From Sthenelais limicola (lineage: Eukaryota > Annelida > Polychaeta > Phyllodocida > Sigalionidae): a stretch of 64,000 bases of DNA. A program made the position numbers and the translations under genes. Where the stretch lies: contig OW804096.1 of NCBI GenBank assembly GCA_942159475.1, positions 13,565,871-13,629,870 of the forward strand, read 5' to 3'. A model generated the notes under the pieces. The model was not told the origin of the DNA and ran no database searches. It saw nothing but the letters and a program-made list of their open reading frames with translations. Of the stretch, positions 10,089 through 20,241 are shown piece after piece (the stretch's first letter is position 1; each line of letters starts with the position of its first letter).

Positions 10089-11092
10089 AATGCAAAAGGG
10101 TCAGGGCATCAGAAAATTATTACATAACGAATTCTGCTCGTTTAAATTGAACTGTATTTTGAATCTCATTTTGGTCTACACCCAGGAGCAGGCTAGCATC
10201 AAGTTACATGGACCATACTGTAGTCTAGGGTGAAGGTTCTACACCCAGGTGCAGGCTAGCATCAAGTTACATGGACCATACTGTAGTCTAGCGTGAAGGT
10301 CCTGTTCTACACCCAGGTGCAGGCTAGCATCAAGTTACATGGACCATACTGTAGTCTAGGATGAAGGTTCTACACCCAGGAGCAGGCTAGCATCAAGTTA
10401 CTTGGACCATACTGTAGTCTAGGGTGAAGGTTCTACACCCAGGTGCAGGCTAGCATCAAGTTACATGGACCATACTGTAGTCTAGGGTGAAGGTCCTGTT
10501 CTACACCCAGGTGCAGGCTAGCATCAAGTTACTTGGACCATACTGTAGTCTAGGGTGAAGGTTCTACCCCCAGGAGCAGGCTAGCATCAAGTTACTTGGA
10601 CCATACTGTAGTCTAGGGTGAAGGTCCTGTTCTACACCCAGGAGCAGGCTAGCATCAAGTTACATGGACCATACTGTAGTCTAGCGTGAAGGTCCTGTTC
10701 TACACCCAGGTGCAGGCTAGCATCAAGTTACATGGACCATACTGTAGTCTAGGATGAAGGTTCTATACCCAGGAGCAGGCTAGCATCAAGTTACATGGAC
10801 CATACTGTAGTCTAGGGTGAAGGTTCTACACCCAGGTGCAGGCTAGCATCAAGTTACATGGACCATACTGTAGTCTAGGGTGAAGGTTCTACACCCAGGT
10901 GCAGGCTAGCATCAAGTTACATGGACCATACTGTAGTCTAGGGTGAAGGTTCTACACCCAGGAGCAGGCTAGCATCAAGTTACATGGACCATACTGTAGT
11001 CTAGGGTGAAGGTTCTACACCCAGGTGCAGGCTAGCATCAAGTTACATGGACCATACTGTAGTCTAGGGTGAAGGTCACCTATTTCACCCAG
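10089..11092 (+). mobile_element. MITE-A copy swollen by an internal minisatellite
   Basis: GGGTCAGGGCATCAGAAAAT at the left and GAACTGTATTTTGAATCTC near 10150 match the 5' and middle parts of MITE-A. TGAAGGTCACCTATTTCACCC at the right resembles the family's 3' end. The minisatellite lies between them. Reading this as one expanded copy is inference. Confidence 0.5.
10175..11080 (+). repeat. 63-69 bp minisatellite, about 14 units
   Basis: The core GCAGGCTAGCATCAAGTTAC, then GGACCATACTGTAGTCTAG, recurs about every 60-69 bp. Units alternate between GGTTCTAC and the longer GGTCCTGTTCTAC spacers and between CCAGGAGC and CCAGGTGC. No open reading frame persists. Confidence 0.95.
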
Positions 11093-11100
11093 AAGTATTT

Positions 11101-11335
11101 GGGTCAGATTTTCAGAAAATGTACAATTCGCCTTCATCAATCCTCTCAAATAACCCACATCTAAGACAAAAATCAGCTTCAAAATGCAGTTTAACATAAC
11201 AGAACTGATACTTTAAATCAACTCGATACCAAATATACTCAGATATACCCTGTATTCTTCATTTTTCAGCCTAATTTAGCAGAATTTCCTAAATGTGTAG
11301 GGCTTCTAATTGTACATTTTCTGAAGATCTGACCC
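11101..11335 (-). mobile_element. MITE-A copy, full length
   Basis: Starts GGGTCAGATTTTCAG and ends GAAGATCTGACCC. The flanks ATTT and AAGT do not match, perhaps because the left flank belongs to the adjacent expanded element. Confidence 0.88.
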
Positions 11336-11606
11336 AAGTCAGGAGTAGCTCCTCATGCAGGAGGAACTCCATTCTCCAGCTGTCAGCCTCCCCATGACAG
11401 CCTTGTTCTCCAGTGTCAGATATTAATTGAAAGTCTACGCAACACACCAGAAAATTAATTGGTTTGGTTTTCCTTTTCCCACCACCAGGGGTAAACTGTT
11501 ATGATAATGTGCGCTTAGCTGCTTCCCTGACAGGTAGTTGGGGTAGTGGGTAGGGGGAGGGGGTTTGATGGGGGATGGTTTTTATGTGGGGAGGTTTTTG
11601 TGTTAT
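11336..11606. other. Unassigned DNA
   Basis: No coding or repeat signal recognised. Confidence 0.4.
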
Positions 11607-11609
11607 TAA

Positions 11610-11808
11610 AGGGTGGTCTCCACTGGCTGCGGTAAGCTCTGCAGTAAGCCTTGCGATGGTTTGTGCTGGTTCTGTAGGTGGAGAGAAATGACAAGGTCCT
11701 GCCTACATGGTTCACTGGCCATGTAGGCAGGTCCTCGCCACTTCTCACTATTGCAGCACTATTGCAAGGCTTACCACAGAGCTTACCGCAGCCAGTGGAG
11801 ACCACCCT
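11610..11808. mobile_element. MITE-D copy, Harbinger-like, TAA duplication
   Basis: Long inverted ends AGGGTGGTCTCCACTGGC and the complement GCCAGTGGAGACCACCCT, continuing through GCGGTAAGCTCTGC and GCAAGGCTTACC. TAA is present directly on both sides (11607-11609, 11809-11811). A 3-bp TWA duplication is the signature of the PIF/Harbinger superfamily. No transposase. Confidence 0.88.
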
Positions 11809-12149
11809 TAATAGTGAGAGGAACTGACAGGGGGTCTTTGTGTAGGTAGAGTAAAGGCCTCTGTCCACTAAGTCGATTCTCATGCGATTCTCACAGACTT
11901 TAGTCCCCATTTGTTGGTCTGGCGGGGACGAATGGAGAGCCATAGAGGGACGTCTAAGGCGGAAGTCGTTTTTGCTAGCGGTGGCGATGGTGCCGCCACC
12001 TGGAGAGTGCGGCAGTGAACTGAGCTGAAGGGGCTAGCCACACATGAAATTCGCGGTCGTCGCAGCTTTTGGAGGGCCTAGTATATTGAGTTCAAGTGTA
12101 ATTGTATTAAAGAAATGATAGTAACAGCCCAACAAAAGGGGACTAAAGG

Positions 12150-14333
12150 CATTACAGCATTGTCACTCTTAAAAAAACCAAAGAGCCAGTGTATATCGAT
12201 TCTAACCAAGGTCGCCGTTTTGGTAATGTCAAAGATGTTGATTTACACAATTACTTGTTGCCCTTTAGCGCGAACCTACATGTATTCGGAGACAATAATG
12301 ACACTCCAGAAAGCCTTTGGTCTGAAATGAAGAAATGTCTAAACGATCTCCTAGATGAAAAGTGTCCACTAGAAGAGATCCGGGTGTACAGAAGAGGCAA
12401 ATTCAAACTAGATAATGATGTAAAAAAGAAGATCAGAGATAGAGATAGGTTGTTCAAAAAAGCCAATAGAAGCGGGTTGCCACAAGATTTTGCTGCTGCA
12501 ATTAGGGTCAGAAAAGAAATCCAAAACTCGATCAAGCTCCTAAAAAGGAATGAAATAAGATCTCAATTATCAAATTGCACTAAGAATAGTAAAAAATTTT
12601 GGAGGCATATAAACAGTATGCTAGGTAACACCAACAAACCGCTTCCTTCCTCTTACTTACATGATGGTCAGGAAATATCAAACCAAGCGGCAAGTAATGA
12701 ACTAAACCTATTCTTTAGTAAACTAGGTCAAACACACATAGCAGATTATGCCCTTTACTCTGAATTCCTGAACGATGTAATCAGTCCAACGCAAACAAGT
12801 AATATATTAATCACAGAAGATATTGTGTACAAACTGATCGAGCAAATTGATACTAACAAAAATAGTGGTTTTGAATGGGTCTCTAGCAAAATTCTGAAAA
12901 TGTTCCTCCAGAAACTAGTCCCCCATGTTACTCTATTGTTGAAACGATGTGTATCGACGGGCACCTTCCCGCTCGAATGGAAGACATATACTGTTAAACC
13001 ACTACCAAAGGGAGGAGACTTGAGATTCTTCAATAACCTGCGTCCAATAGCGCTGGTTCCCTTAATGTCTAAGTTGTTGGAAAAAATACTCTGTGAGTCT
13101 GTTACCTTGCATATGGAGAAAAATGAGTTTTTCTGCCCCCAACAGGGTGGCTTTCGCAAAAATCATTCCACCAGCTTAACTCTGTATGACTTTCTTACAC
13201 CCATAGTTGAGGGTATGGATGAGGGTAAATACTCAATCGCAACGTACTACGATATTTCCAAAGCCTTCAATAGCATCGACCACCGTATACTAAAAAATAA
13301 ACTATTATATTACAAATTCAACCCTAAGTTAATTAGACTAATAGAAAATTACCTTACAGACAGATCTCAAAAAACCATGCTGAACGGTTATATCTCCACC
13401 CCAGTATCAATAACAAGAGGTATACCGCAAGGAAGTCATTTAGGGCCACTAATCTTTCTAATATATATCAACGATCTCCCAAAGTGTCTACACAATATTG
13501 AATTGCTCGATAATAAGATTCAGATCTCGATTTATGCAGATGATACTGCCCTCACCATTACGGGTAAAAAGTTGGAGGACTGTTTAAAAACAACACAGGC
13601 AGGTGCCTCACAAATAAACAACTGGATGGGAGCAAATGGTCTAAATCTTAATGAGAAAAAAACCCAACTACAGATCCTGGGCACAACAAACATGTTAAAG
13701 AACATCAAGGTTGGAAACCTAGGAGAGGTATTCATTAATGGAACAGCCATTAAGAAATTCAAGAATGTGAATTACCTGGGATTCTTGATAGATAATAAAA
13801 TAAACATGAACGGTCATATGTCGAGGTTGAGGAAATCTGTGGCCCACAAAAGCTTCCTCTTACGGAAAATAAGATCTCTAATAACTAGGAATATGGCTTT
13901 GACTATATTGAAGACACACATAATGTCAATTGTGGAATATGGTTTGATCTTTATGAGTATGGCCAATGCTACTGTAAAAAATAAAATCGAACGATCATTA
14001 AACAAGGCCGTCAGAACAGTGTATATTAATGACCAACGTCCAGTTAATGTATTAAAAGAGGCAGGTAATATTAATACTATGGACAAACGGAGTAAGATAG
14101 CATTAATGAATATTATGTTTATTAAGCAACTAACCAAACTCTGCATCAAAAAGAGTGTTCGTGCCACCAGAATGGCCGATGCAACTGTACTCACCTGTAA
14201 AAAACCAGCTAAAGAAAAGTACAAAAGGTCGCCTCACTATCTAGGCCCCAGGCTATGGAACAACTTACCGCCTAATATTAGAAAGAAAAGCTGGCCAGAA
14301 ATAAAGAACTTTCTGAAGAATCATAATCAGTAG
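12150..14333 (+). CDS. LINE reverse transcriptase ORF (5' truncated)
   Basis: Partial ORF2-type protein of a non-LTR retrotransposon. Counting residues from the GTG at 12189, a lysine/arginine-rich linker (about 60-140) is followed by fingers and palm. PKGGDLRFFNNLRPIAL is at about 273-289, QQGGFRKNHST at 318-328, and motif A YYDISKAF has its catalytic aspartate at 355. RGIPQGSHLGP is at 410-420, and YADD at 449-452 supplies the other two catalytic aspartates. A thumb region follows, and the C-terminus has YLGPRLWNNLPPNIR. A usual SKAFD is SKAFN here. Complete family members carry an upstream endonuclease, which is lost by truncation, so this copy probably cannot move itself. There are no internal stops. 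The GTG is not a true start; the frame simply continues from the missing 5' part. Confidence 0.92.
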   Translation, partial: HYSIVTLKKTKEPVYIDSNQGRRFGNVKDVDLHNYLLPFSANLHVFGDNNDTPESLWSEMKKCLNDLLDEKCPLEEIRVYRRGKFKLDNDVKKKIRDRDRLFKKANRSGLPQDFAAAIRVRKEIQNSIKLLKRNEIRSQLSNCTKNSKKFWRHINSMLGNTNKPLPSSYLHDGQEISNQAASNELNLFFSKLGQTHIADYALYSEFLNDVISPTQTSNILITEDIVYKLIEQIDTNKNSGFEWVSSKILKMFLQKLVPHVTLLLKRCVSTGTFPLEWKTYTVKPLPKGGDLRFFNNLRPIALVPLMSKLLEKILCESVTLHMEKNEFFCPQQGGFRKNHSTSLTLYDFLTPIVEGMDEGKYSIATYYDISKAFNSIDHRILKNKLLYYKFNPKLIRLIENYLTDRSQKTMLNGYISTPVSITRGIPQGSHLGPLIFLIYINDLPKCLHNIELLDNKIQISIYADDTALTITGKKLEDCLKTTQAGASQINNWMGANGLNLNEKKTQLQILGTTNMLKNIKVGNLGEVFINGTAIKKFKNVNYLGFLIDNKINMNGHMSRLRKSVAHKSFLLRKIRSLITRNMALTILKTHIMSIVEYGLIFMSMANATVKNKIERSLNKAVRTVYINDQRPVNVLKEAGNINTMDKRSKIALMNIMFIKQLTKLCIKKSVRATRMADATVLTCKKPAKEKYKRSPHYLGPRLWNNLPPNIRKKSWPEIKNFLKNHNQ

Positions 14334-14792
14334 TAAAGTCAACTCTAAGATATCGAACAGTTATGACCTACCCTATGTAGCTCGGCAGTAAACGAGGTGC
14401 TGCCTTGCATACCCTATATAAGTATGTATAAGAGTATATATATATGCTTATCCTTAGACCAAACTTGGATTACACATACAAATAGTTGTTTTTATTGTTG
14501 TGAGTGATGTATTTTATACTATTGCTACTTCGGTCGCAAAGACATGCAAAATATACCAAAAAAATATGTTACTTGTATATAAAATTGTACGATGATGTCT
14601 CTCTCTTTAAGCCCTATTAAATTAAGGGCAGTTTGGAATTGTTAAAGTTTAAATGTGTTAAAGAAGACAAAGCTGCATCAGCTAATATATACTGTATGAT
14701 ACTTTGATAATATTTTCCTTGTACCACATGAAAATACCAGGTTTACCTGCAATTGTGTGCAATAAAAACTTTTATAAAAAAAAAAAAAAAAA
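12150..14792 (+). mobile_element. 5'-truncated LINE, CR1/Jockey-like, young
   Basis: Starts in the last residues of the endonuclease domain (HYSIVTLKK follows a stop at 12144) and contains an open reverse transcriptase frame, a 459-bp 3' UTR, an AATAAAA signal at 14761 and about 18 A residues. GCATT occurs before the start (12149-12153, overlapping the first codons) and after the poly(A) (14793-14797), the likely target duplication. The open frame and the long poly(A) suggest recent insertion. Confidence 0.88.
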
Positions 14793-14798
14793 GCATTG

Positions 14799-14898
14799 GG
14801 TTATGGTGCTTCGGGTTGATTATGGCTGCCGGATCCAGAACTCGGCTTCGCCTCGTTCTGGTTCACGGCAGCCATAATCAACCCTCATCACCATAACC
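14799..14898. repeat. 100-bp hairpin within MITE-E
   Basis: GGTTATGGTG, GGGTTGATTATGGCTGCCG and CCAGAAC pair with GTTCTGG, CGGCAGCCATAATCAACCC and CACCATAACC, leaving a short loop around CTCGGCTTCGCCTCG. It lies just after the LINE poly(A), so it is either part of MITE-E or a separate foldback insertion. Confidence 0.75.
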
Positions 14899-15049
14899 TC
14901 ATCCTCTAACCGCCTATTAGTGGAAATGGGGTCCTCTAAGGTGGAAAATCGCATGAGAATCGGCTTAGTGGACTAGAGCCTTAACTCAGGCGCTGACGTA
15001 AACAATCTGGTAAAAGACTTTAAGAGTTGTAGTTAAAGATATGTGTGAT

Positions 15050-15300
15050 CATGTGTTACAGAAAGATGAGTCATAAGTCGTAAAAATGATATTTTTAGTG
15101 TTGAGGAATGTTCTCATCTTTTGGGTATCTAGCGCTGGAACACATATGAATGCGTGCGCTAAATCTCAAGACAGTATATCAAATATATCCTTGCATTGCA
15201 AATGTGATCCTTTACACTAAATGTGATATTTACTAGTAAAAATACATCTAAAAACATCATACATAGATTAGATTCGCATTCTGTTTGAAAATAGTACACT
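15050..15300 (+). mobile_element. MITE-B fragment, diverged
   Basis: GTGTTACAGAAAGATGAGTC, ATAAGTCGTAAAAATGATA and CTCATCTTTTGGGTATCTAG follow the 5' part of a MITE-B variant that is also seen at 55322-55402. The 3' end is missing. Confidence 0.6.
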
Positions 15301-16003
15301 CAAGACGACATGTTCGATTTTTTTTTCATTTTTTTTGTCCAATATTTCGCCCTTGGGGTTTATGATGCATCTTTCTGTCACATCGCGGTTATAAAATCGG
15401 AAAATTGTAGTTAAAACTATGCACCATCCTCAACGTGTCATGCAACAGACCAACGATATGGTTTTAAATAGACACATTATGTGCCCATTGTCTCGGGTAA
15501 TTCCTTAAGATTTTTTGTAAAAACCCAAAACATTTTTAACTTTTAGCCCAGCAGAAATAACTGCCCACGCTAGCGAGTAATGGATTATTAATGGGAGTTT
15601 CATTCAAATGTCAAAGGATTTGCTTCTTTTTTCTAAGAAAATCTCCTTCTTCCATGTGATCATTTACATAATAAGGCACCCCATTGCTACCATATTCCCA
15701 TGCATGAAGTCTCTTTTAAGTTCTTTATTTAAATTATTTCAGGATCTAGGTGAAATTTTAAACTGACTTTATTTGTTATATCTAATAAATGATACTGATG
15801 ACGGCAAAAAACCATGGTAAAATCTTGAAAACCTTTGGTTATCGAATATGTTGGGATAACTTTACGACCCTTCTTACTGCAGGGTTTCATAAAATTCCAC
15901 ATTTAAATTTTGGCGGGCCGCCGAAATCCTTTAATGCCGTGATTTCGCTCATTATCGCTCACCCGAGATGATTTTCTTTAGACCGATTCAACTTGTATAA
16001 CCA
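15301..16003. other. Unassigned DNA with a TATCGCTCAC motif
   Basis: GGCGGGCCGCCGAAATC and CATTATCGCTCACC near 15912-15963 are related to repeat U and to 45455-45480. Nothing else recognised. Confidence 0.4.
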
Positions 16004-16006
16004 TAA

Positions 16007-16175
16007 AGGGTGGTCTCTGCGTTGGTTCTGTAGGTGGAGAGGAATGATGAGGTCCTGCCCACATGGTTCACTGGCCATATAGGCAGCCCCTCGTCACTTC
16101 TCAACATCACAGCACTATTGCAAGGCTTACCGCAAAGCTTACCGCAGAGCTTACCGCAGCCAGTGGAAACCCCCT
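16007..16175. mobile_element. MITE-D copy, internal deletion in 5' arm
   Basis: Starts AGGGTGGTCTCTGC, losing most of the 5' arm after that, and ends CCAGTGGAAACCCCCT. TAA flanks both ends (16004-16006, 16176-16178). The central ATGGTTCACTGGCCAT is shared with the copies at 11610 and 60144. Confidence 0.85.
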
Positions 16176-16284
16176 TAAAACAGCATCAAAATATTGCTAA
16201 AATCAGTCATTTAAAGTTATGTTGTATTAGTTGGCAATGGCAGCTTTAAAGTATAACTTGAATTCTTTAAAGGTTGGGGCAATA

Positions 16285-16505
16285 GGGGAATTGCATAGCC
16301 GCCATTTTGAATCTGGATTCGCACTGAATTATGGGACTGATGGCACAGTATAAAGTCTATAGAAACCACGCCATGTTCAGCATGGATTATTTATCAGTGT
16401 TCTAATGTCAATATCCATGTTTATACATGTTTCCATAACATATGTCTCCACCTTTCCCATCATGCATTTGGTTTTTAAAAAGCATTCCTACAAGAGAGCA
16501 CAATG
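16285..16505 (+). mobile_element. MITE-C copy, 3' truncated
   Basis: Starts GGGGAATTGCATAGCCGCC after TA, then follows the family to the CCCATCATGCATTTGG block. The 3' TIR is absent. Confidence 0.75.
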
Positions 16506-16902
16506 GTAAAAGAAAATTTTTGATTTTTGATTTTGTAGTGTCATGGGAGATTCTTCTAATTGTAAAACAGTACTTTTGAAAGCAAGATCTCATTTCCTCC
16601 AGTTCATTTACATAATATTCATTCATCATTTTCATCTGAAATAAGCAGAAAATATCCTGAAAAATCAGATACAGCCTAACCCCTTAATTCCACCAATATT
16701 AGGTTGGTAGCAAAACGATGCTAATTACGAGAAAACAATTCTGACCACATTTACTCATAATATGACTGAAGAAATCCACATTCTGCTGTTTATATCTTTC
16801 TGACATGGATTTGAATCGAATGGCCGCCGGTGAGCGATAATAGGCGAAGCCACCACTGGAAAGAATTTCAGCGACTCCACAATTTTGGTAAAATGACTTT
16901 TG
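16506..16902. other. Unassigned DNA with repeat U motif
   Basis: GGCCGCCGGTGAGCGATAAT near 16821 belongs to repeat U. No other assignment. Confidence 0.4.
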
Positions 16903-16963
16903 AGTGAGTGAGTGAGTGAGTGAGTGAGATTGGTTGCTTTACGCCCTTATCAACACATTGAAG
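16903..16963 (+). repeat. Single unit of the 77-bp repeat
   Basis: A (GAGT)n run leads into TTGGTTGCTTTACGCCC and TTATCAACACATT, the same arrangement as the tandem arrays at 1556 and 47477. Confidence 0.8.
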
Positions 16964-17157
16964 GTTAAAATGACTTTGTGTATGGATTGGAAAGGAATGG
17001 AACAAAAATTAGAAAATCTTTAATTTTCTGACCGATGTTAACTGAGAGTGCAGTTTTATTTCCAGCCATGTTAGGTTGGTAGGAAACGATGGTAATTATA
17101 AGGTGAACCACTACCACAATGGCCTATTGGCATGCACCGGCACTCTTGGGTCAGATC

Positions 17158-17647
17158 ATCAGAAGATGTACAATAATTTTCACCTTCACCAATTCTCTCA
17201 AATAACCCAAATTTCAAATTTCAAAAATGAGCTTCAAAATACAGTTTAACCTAGCAAAACAGATATTTTAAAACAACACAATTAAATATATAAATACTAA
17301 ATATATTCAGATATGGGTCAGATTTTCAGAAGATGTACAATTGGCAGCTCTACACATAGTAAAATTTGCTAAATTAGGCTGCAATTTGGCCAATACTAGC
17401 TAAATCCGAGTATATTTGGCATTGCATTGATTCTAGCAATCTGTTTGGTTAGGTTGAAGTGCATTTTGAACCTGATTTATGTATTAAATTTGGGTTATTG
17501 GAGAGTATTGGTGAAGACAAATTGTACATTTTCTGGCGATTTCACCCATAAACAAGGTAGTTATCCATCCATTCTCAGCCTCCTAATTTAGCAGAATTTC
17601 CTAAATGTGTAGAGCTGCCAATTGTACATATTCCGACGATCTGACCG
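17158..17647 (-). mobile_element. MITE-A copy with another MITE-A inside
   Basis: Starts GGGTCAGATCATCAG, is broken after ATTCAGATAT, resumes after 17547 with TCAGCCTCCTAATTTAGC, and ends CGACGATCTGACCG. Flanks TCTT and TGTT agree at 3 of 4. The nested copy occupies 17315-17547. Confidence 0.85.
17315..17547 (+). mobile_element. MITE-A copy nested in MITE-A
   Basis: Starts GGGTCAGATTTTCAG and ends CTGGCGATTTCACCC in the opposite orientation to its host. Flanks ATAT and ATAA (3 of 4). It belongs to the TTAGGCTGCAATTTGG subfamily whereas the host belongs to another. Confidence 0.88.
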
Positions 17648-17992
17648 TGTTCTAGCCTGCTGTGCGCCCGCCCACACCTCGCTGAGTCATCCTGGTGAGA
17701 GAATAGCAGCCTTTGGTGTCCTACATGATGATTGTTGGCCTGTCAATCATAAGTGATTGATAGGTGCTACTGATGGTGGTGGAGTGGTTGGGGGTGGGTT
17801 GGTTACAGGGAACTCATCAAGTACTGAGGGGCTTGGAGGGGCTGTGGTGTGGGAGAGTGGAAAGGTGTTTTGTATTAGGAGTCTTATCAGCAATCTGGGA
17901 CCTAAGCATGTTTAACCTTTCAGTTGGTAGATATCTGTAGTGCCATGTTTTAACCTTACTTTAATTATACTACTCACATCTTGATATAATAT
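17648..17992. other. Unassigned DNA
   Basis: G-rich stretches around 17775-17860, no convincing coding frame. Confidence 0.4.
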
Positions 17993-18404
17993 GTGATGTG
18001 TCTCAGGAAAATGAGTCATAAGTCGCAAAAATAATATTTTTCAATGTGTTTATTTTACAAGATCACTTTATTGGAATGTTCTGATTTTTGGGGAGCTTAT
18101 CACTTATACGTACATCGATCGATGTATCAAATTTCACGACAATATATGTAATAATTATATCCTTTCGTTTTAAAGGTCCTTTTATAGACTATATTTAGTT
18201 ACTTTACTGTTTACTACCCCCCAGAAATATTGCAAACTCTTTTTTTCCAAAATAAAAATATCAAACTTAAAATCTAGAAATAGTTATTGGATTATTAGAC
18301 TGTTTACATTCATTGGAATCGGCTTGATCTCATCTTTTCAAATATAATGGAATCTCAAAATCCATATTTTGCGACTTGTGACTCATTTTCCTAAAACACA
18401 TCAC
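17993..18404 (+). mobile_element. MITE-B copy, full length
   Basis: Starts GTGATGTGTCTCAGGAAAAT and ends ATTTTCCTAAAACACATCAC. ATAT flanks it on both sides, a perfect 4-bp duplication. Length is 412 bp; no coding capacity. Confidence 0.92.
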
Positions 18405-18828
18405 ATATACGCGTATGCTGCGCATGTATTTCTCGCGCTATGCGCATATCATTTCTACCTTCTATTATGTATAGAGTAGCCACAAGGTGGCAATGAAAGT
18501 CAGTCTACTACACTTTATTCTCACCTACTTCTTTCATACCTTATTTTATTCTTACCTTTACAACACCTTTATTATTATACATGTACCAAATTATACCATG
18601 TCTAAATATCCATCGTCGAATAAAGCAGAGTAACTACAATATAGATTCTTCTTATTGTCTTTATTTCTCCTCCCCTGCGTTTACCGAGGGTCATTACATA
18701 TCTACAGGAGATTGTGCATGAAGGAAGTAATTTTGTTTTACTTTTAGCCATCACCTTGTTCCATCTGTAGATGATATAGGATTCTGTGGAAATAAAGTTA
18801 ACTAGCTTTGGCTGCTATAGCAAGTATA

Positions 18829-19392
18829 TGGAACGCCATTGGGTCATTTATTCAGTATTTATTGATATCTAAAAATCATTTATTGATATCTGAAAATCAT
18901 TTTCAGATATCAATAAATCATTTTCAGATATCCAAAAATCATTTTCAGATATCCATAAATCAATTTTAGATATCCATAAATCAATTCTTGATATCTAAAA
19001 TAATTACAGATATCCGAAATGATTTATTGATATCTAAAAATGATTTATGGATATCTGAACTGATTTATGGATATCTGAAAATGAATTATGGATATCTGAA
19101 AATGATTTTTAGATATCTGAAAATGATTTTTAGATATCTGAAAATGATTTTTAGATATCTGAAAATGATTTTTAGATATCTATAAATCATTTTCAGATAT
19201 CAAGAAATCATTTTCAGATATCAAGAATTGATTTTCAGGTATCAAGAATTGATTTTCAGATATCAAGAATTGATTTTTAGATATCAACAATTCATTTATT
19301 GATATGGATAAAAGCATTTTTGATATCAATAAATGAGTTGATCCATTTTCTGATATCCAAAAATACTGAATAAATGACCCAATGGCGTTCCA
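18829..19392. mobile_element. Palindromic TIR element filled with GATATC repeats
   Basis: The ends TGGAACGCCATTGGGTCATT and its complement continue to CAGTATTT, giving TIRs of about 33 bp with TA on both sides. The interior is almost entirely units of 21-22 bp centred on GATATC, such as AAATCATTTTCAGATATC in one half and the complement in the other, so the whole can fold on itself. No protein is encoded; an open frame at 18988 is repeat translation. Confidence 0.88.
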
Positions 19393-19541
19393 TACTAGTA
19401 ACAGAACTTCGTTGCTGGCAGTCTTTAAAGTCTGTCTTTAAAGTCTTTAAAGTATGTGGCAGTATTTATTATTTCATTAGTTCTTTTATTTTAAGGTTTG
19501 GCGGATTCTTGCATACTTATTGGTATGTGGATAAAAGGTAC

Positions 19542-19615
19542 AGTCCCTGGGTGGGCTCGAACCACCAACCTTTAGATTAACAGTCTAACGCGCTAACCGA
19601 TTGCGCCACAGAGAC
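19542..19615 (-). tRNA. tRNA-Asn (GTT)
   Basis: Minus-strand 74-nt cloverleaf without intron. The acceptor arm GTCTCTG pairs with CAGGGAC, leaving T as discriminator base. The anticodon arm TTAGA/TCTAA encloses CTGTTAA with anticodon GTT, and the T arm is GGTGG/CCACC. The A box TGGCGCAATCGG and B box GGTTCGAGCCC match Pol III promoter consensus. A TTTT terminator lies 5 nt downstream (19536-19533). It appears functional and reads asparagine codons. CCA is not encoded, as usual in eukaryotes. Confidence 0.96.
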
Positions 19616-19789
19616 CTGCTGGTAGACTAGCAATGGTTCCAATTCCAATATTTTGAAAACCCATTAACCAATCTGTATTTTCAGATAATTATAGATAAAA
19701 AATCATACCTTTTCTTGGTCCCAACACCAATAAGCACCATGGCGATATGGAAGGCTCTACTAGTTTGCATTTCAAATGGGTCATAATAT

Positions 19790-20196
19790 GTGATGTGTTT
19801 CAGGAAAATGAGTCACAAGTCGCAAAAAATGTATTTTGAGATACCATCATATATGAAAAGATGAGACCAAGGGGATTCCAATGATAGTAAACATTAGGGC
19901 ATCTAATACATACTTCTATCTTTTCAGTTTGCTATTTCTATTTTTGAAAAAGAAGTTTGCAATATTTCTGGGTGGACAATTTCTAGTAAAGTAACTAAAT
20001 ATACTCCATAGGATGATCTAGGAAACACATAGATATATTTTATGAACTGTCTTGAAATGTGGTACCTGTATTAATACATCCAGAAGGACTAGACACTCCA
20101 AAGGTGACAATATTCCAACAAAGCGATCTTGTAAATAATACGCTTTGAAAAATATCATTTTTGCGACTTATGACTCATTTTCCTATAACACATCAC
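19790..20196 (-). mobile_element. MITE-B copy, full length
   Basis: Ends are GTGATGTGTTTCAGGAAAAT and TTTTCCTATAACACATCAC with ATAT on both sides. The interior is inverted relative to 17993-18404, as shown by GGGGATTCCAATGATAGTAA near the left end. Confidence 0.92.
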
Positions 20197-20241
20197 ATAT
20201 GTAGAAGTAGAGAATTTTAATTTAAGTCGTTTACTGTAAGA

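Larger units (their letters stand above)
11855..14981. mobile_element. Harbinger-like MITE-E interrupted by a LINE
   Basis: Left end AGGCCTCTGTCCACTAAG, then CGATTCTCATGCGATT; the right end carries the complement, CTTAGTGGACTAGAGCCT. TAA flanks both ends (11852-11854, 14982-14984). Without the LINE at about 12150-14792 the element is some 480 bp. The end sequence resembles MITE-D in starting AGG with a TAA duplication. Confidence 0.8.

Noticed and set aside
10175..11080. CRISPR-like array of regularly spaced repeats
   Set aside because: Adjacent units are repeated over their whole length with no unique spacers, and the context is eukaryotic.
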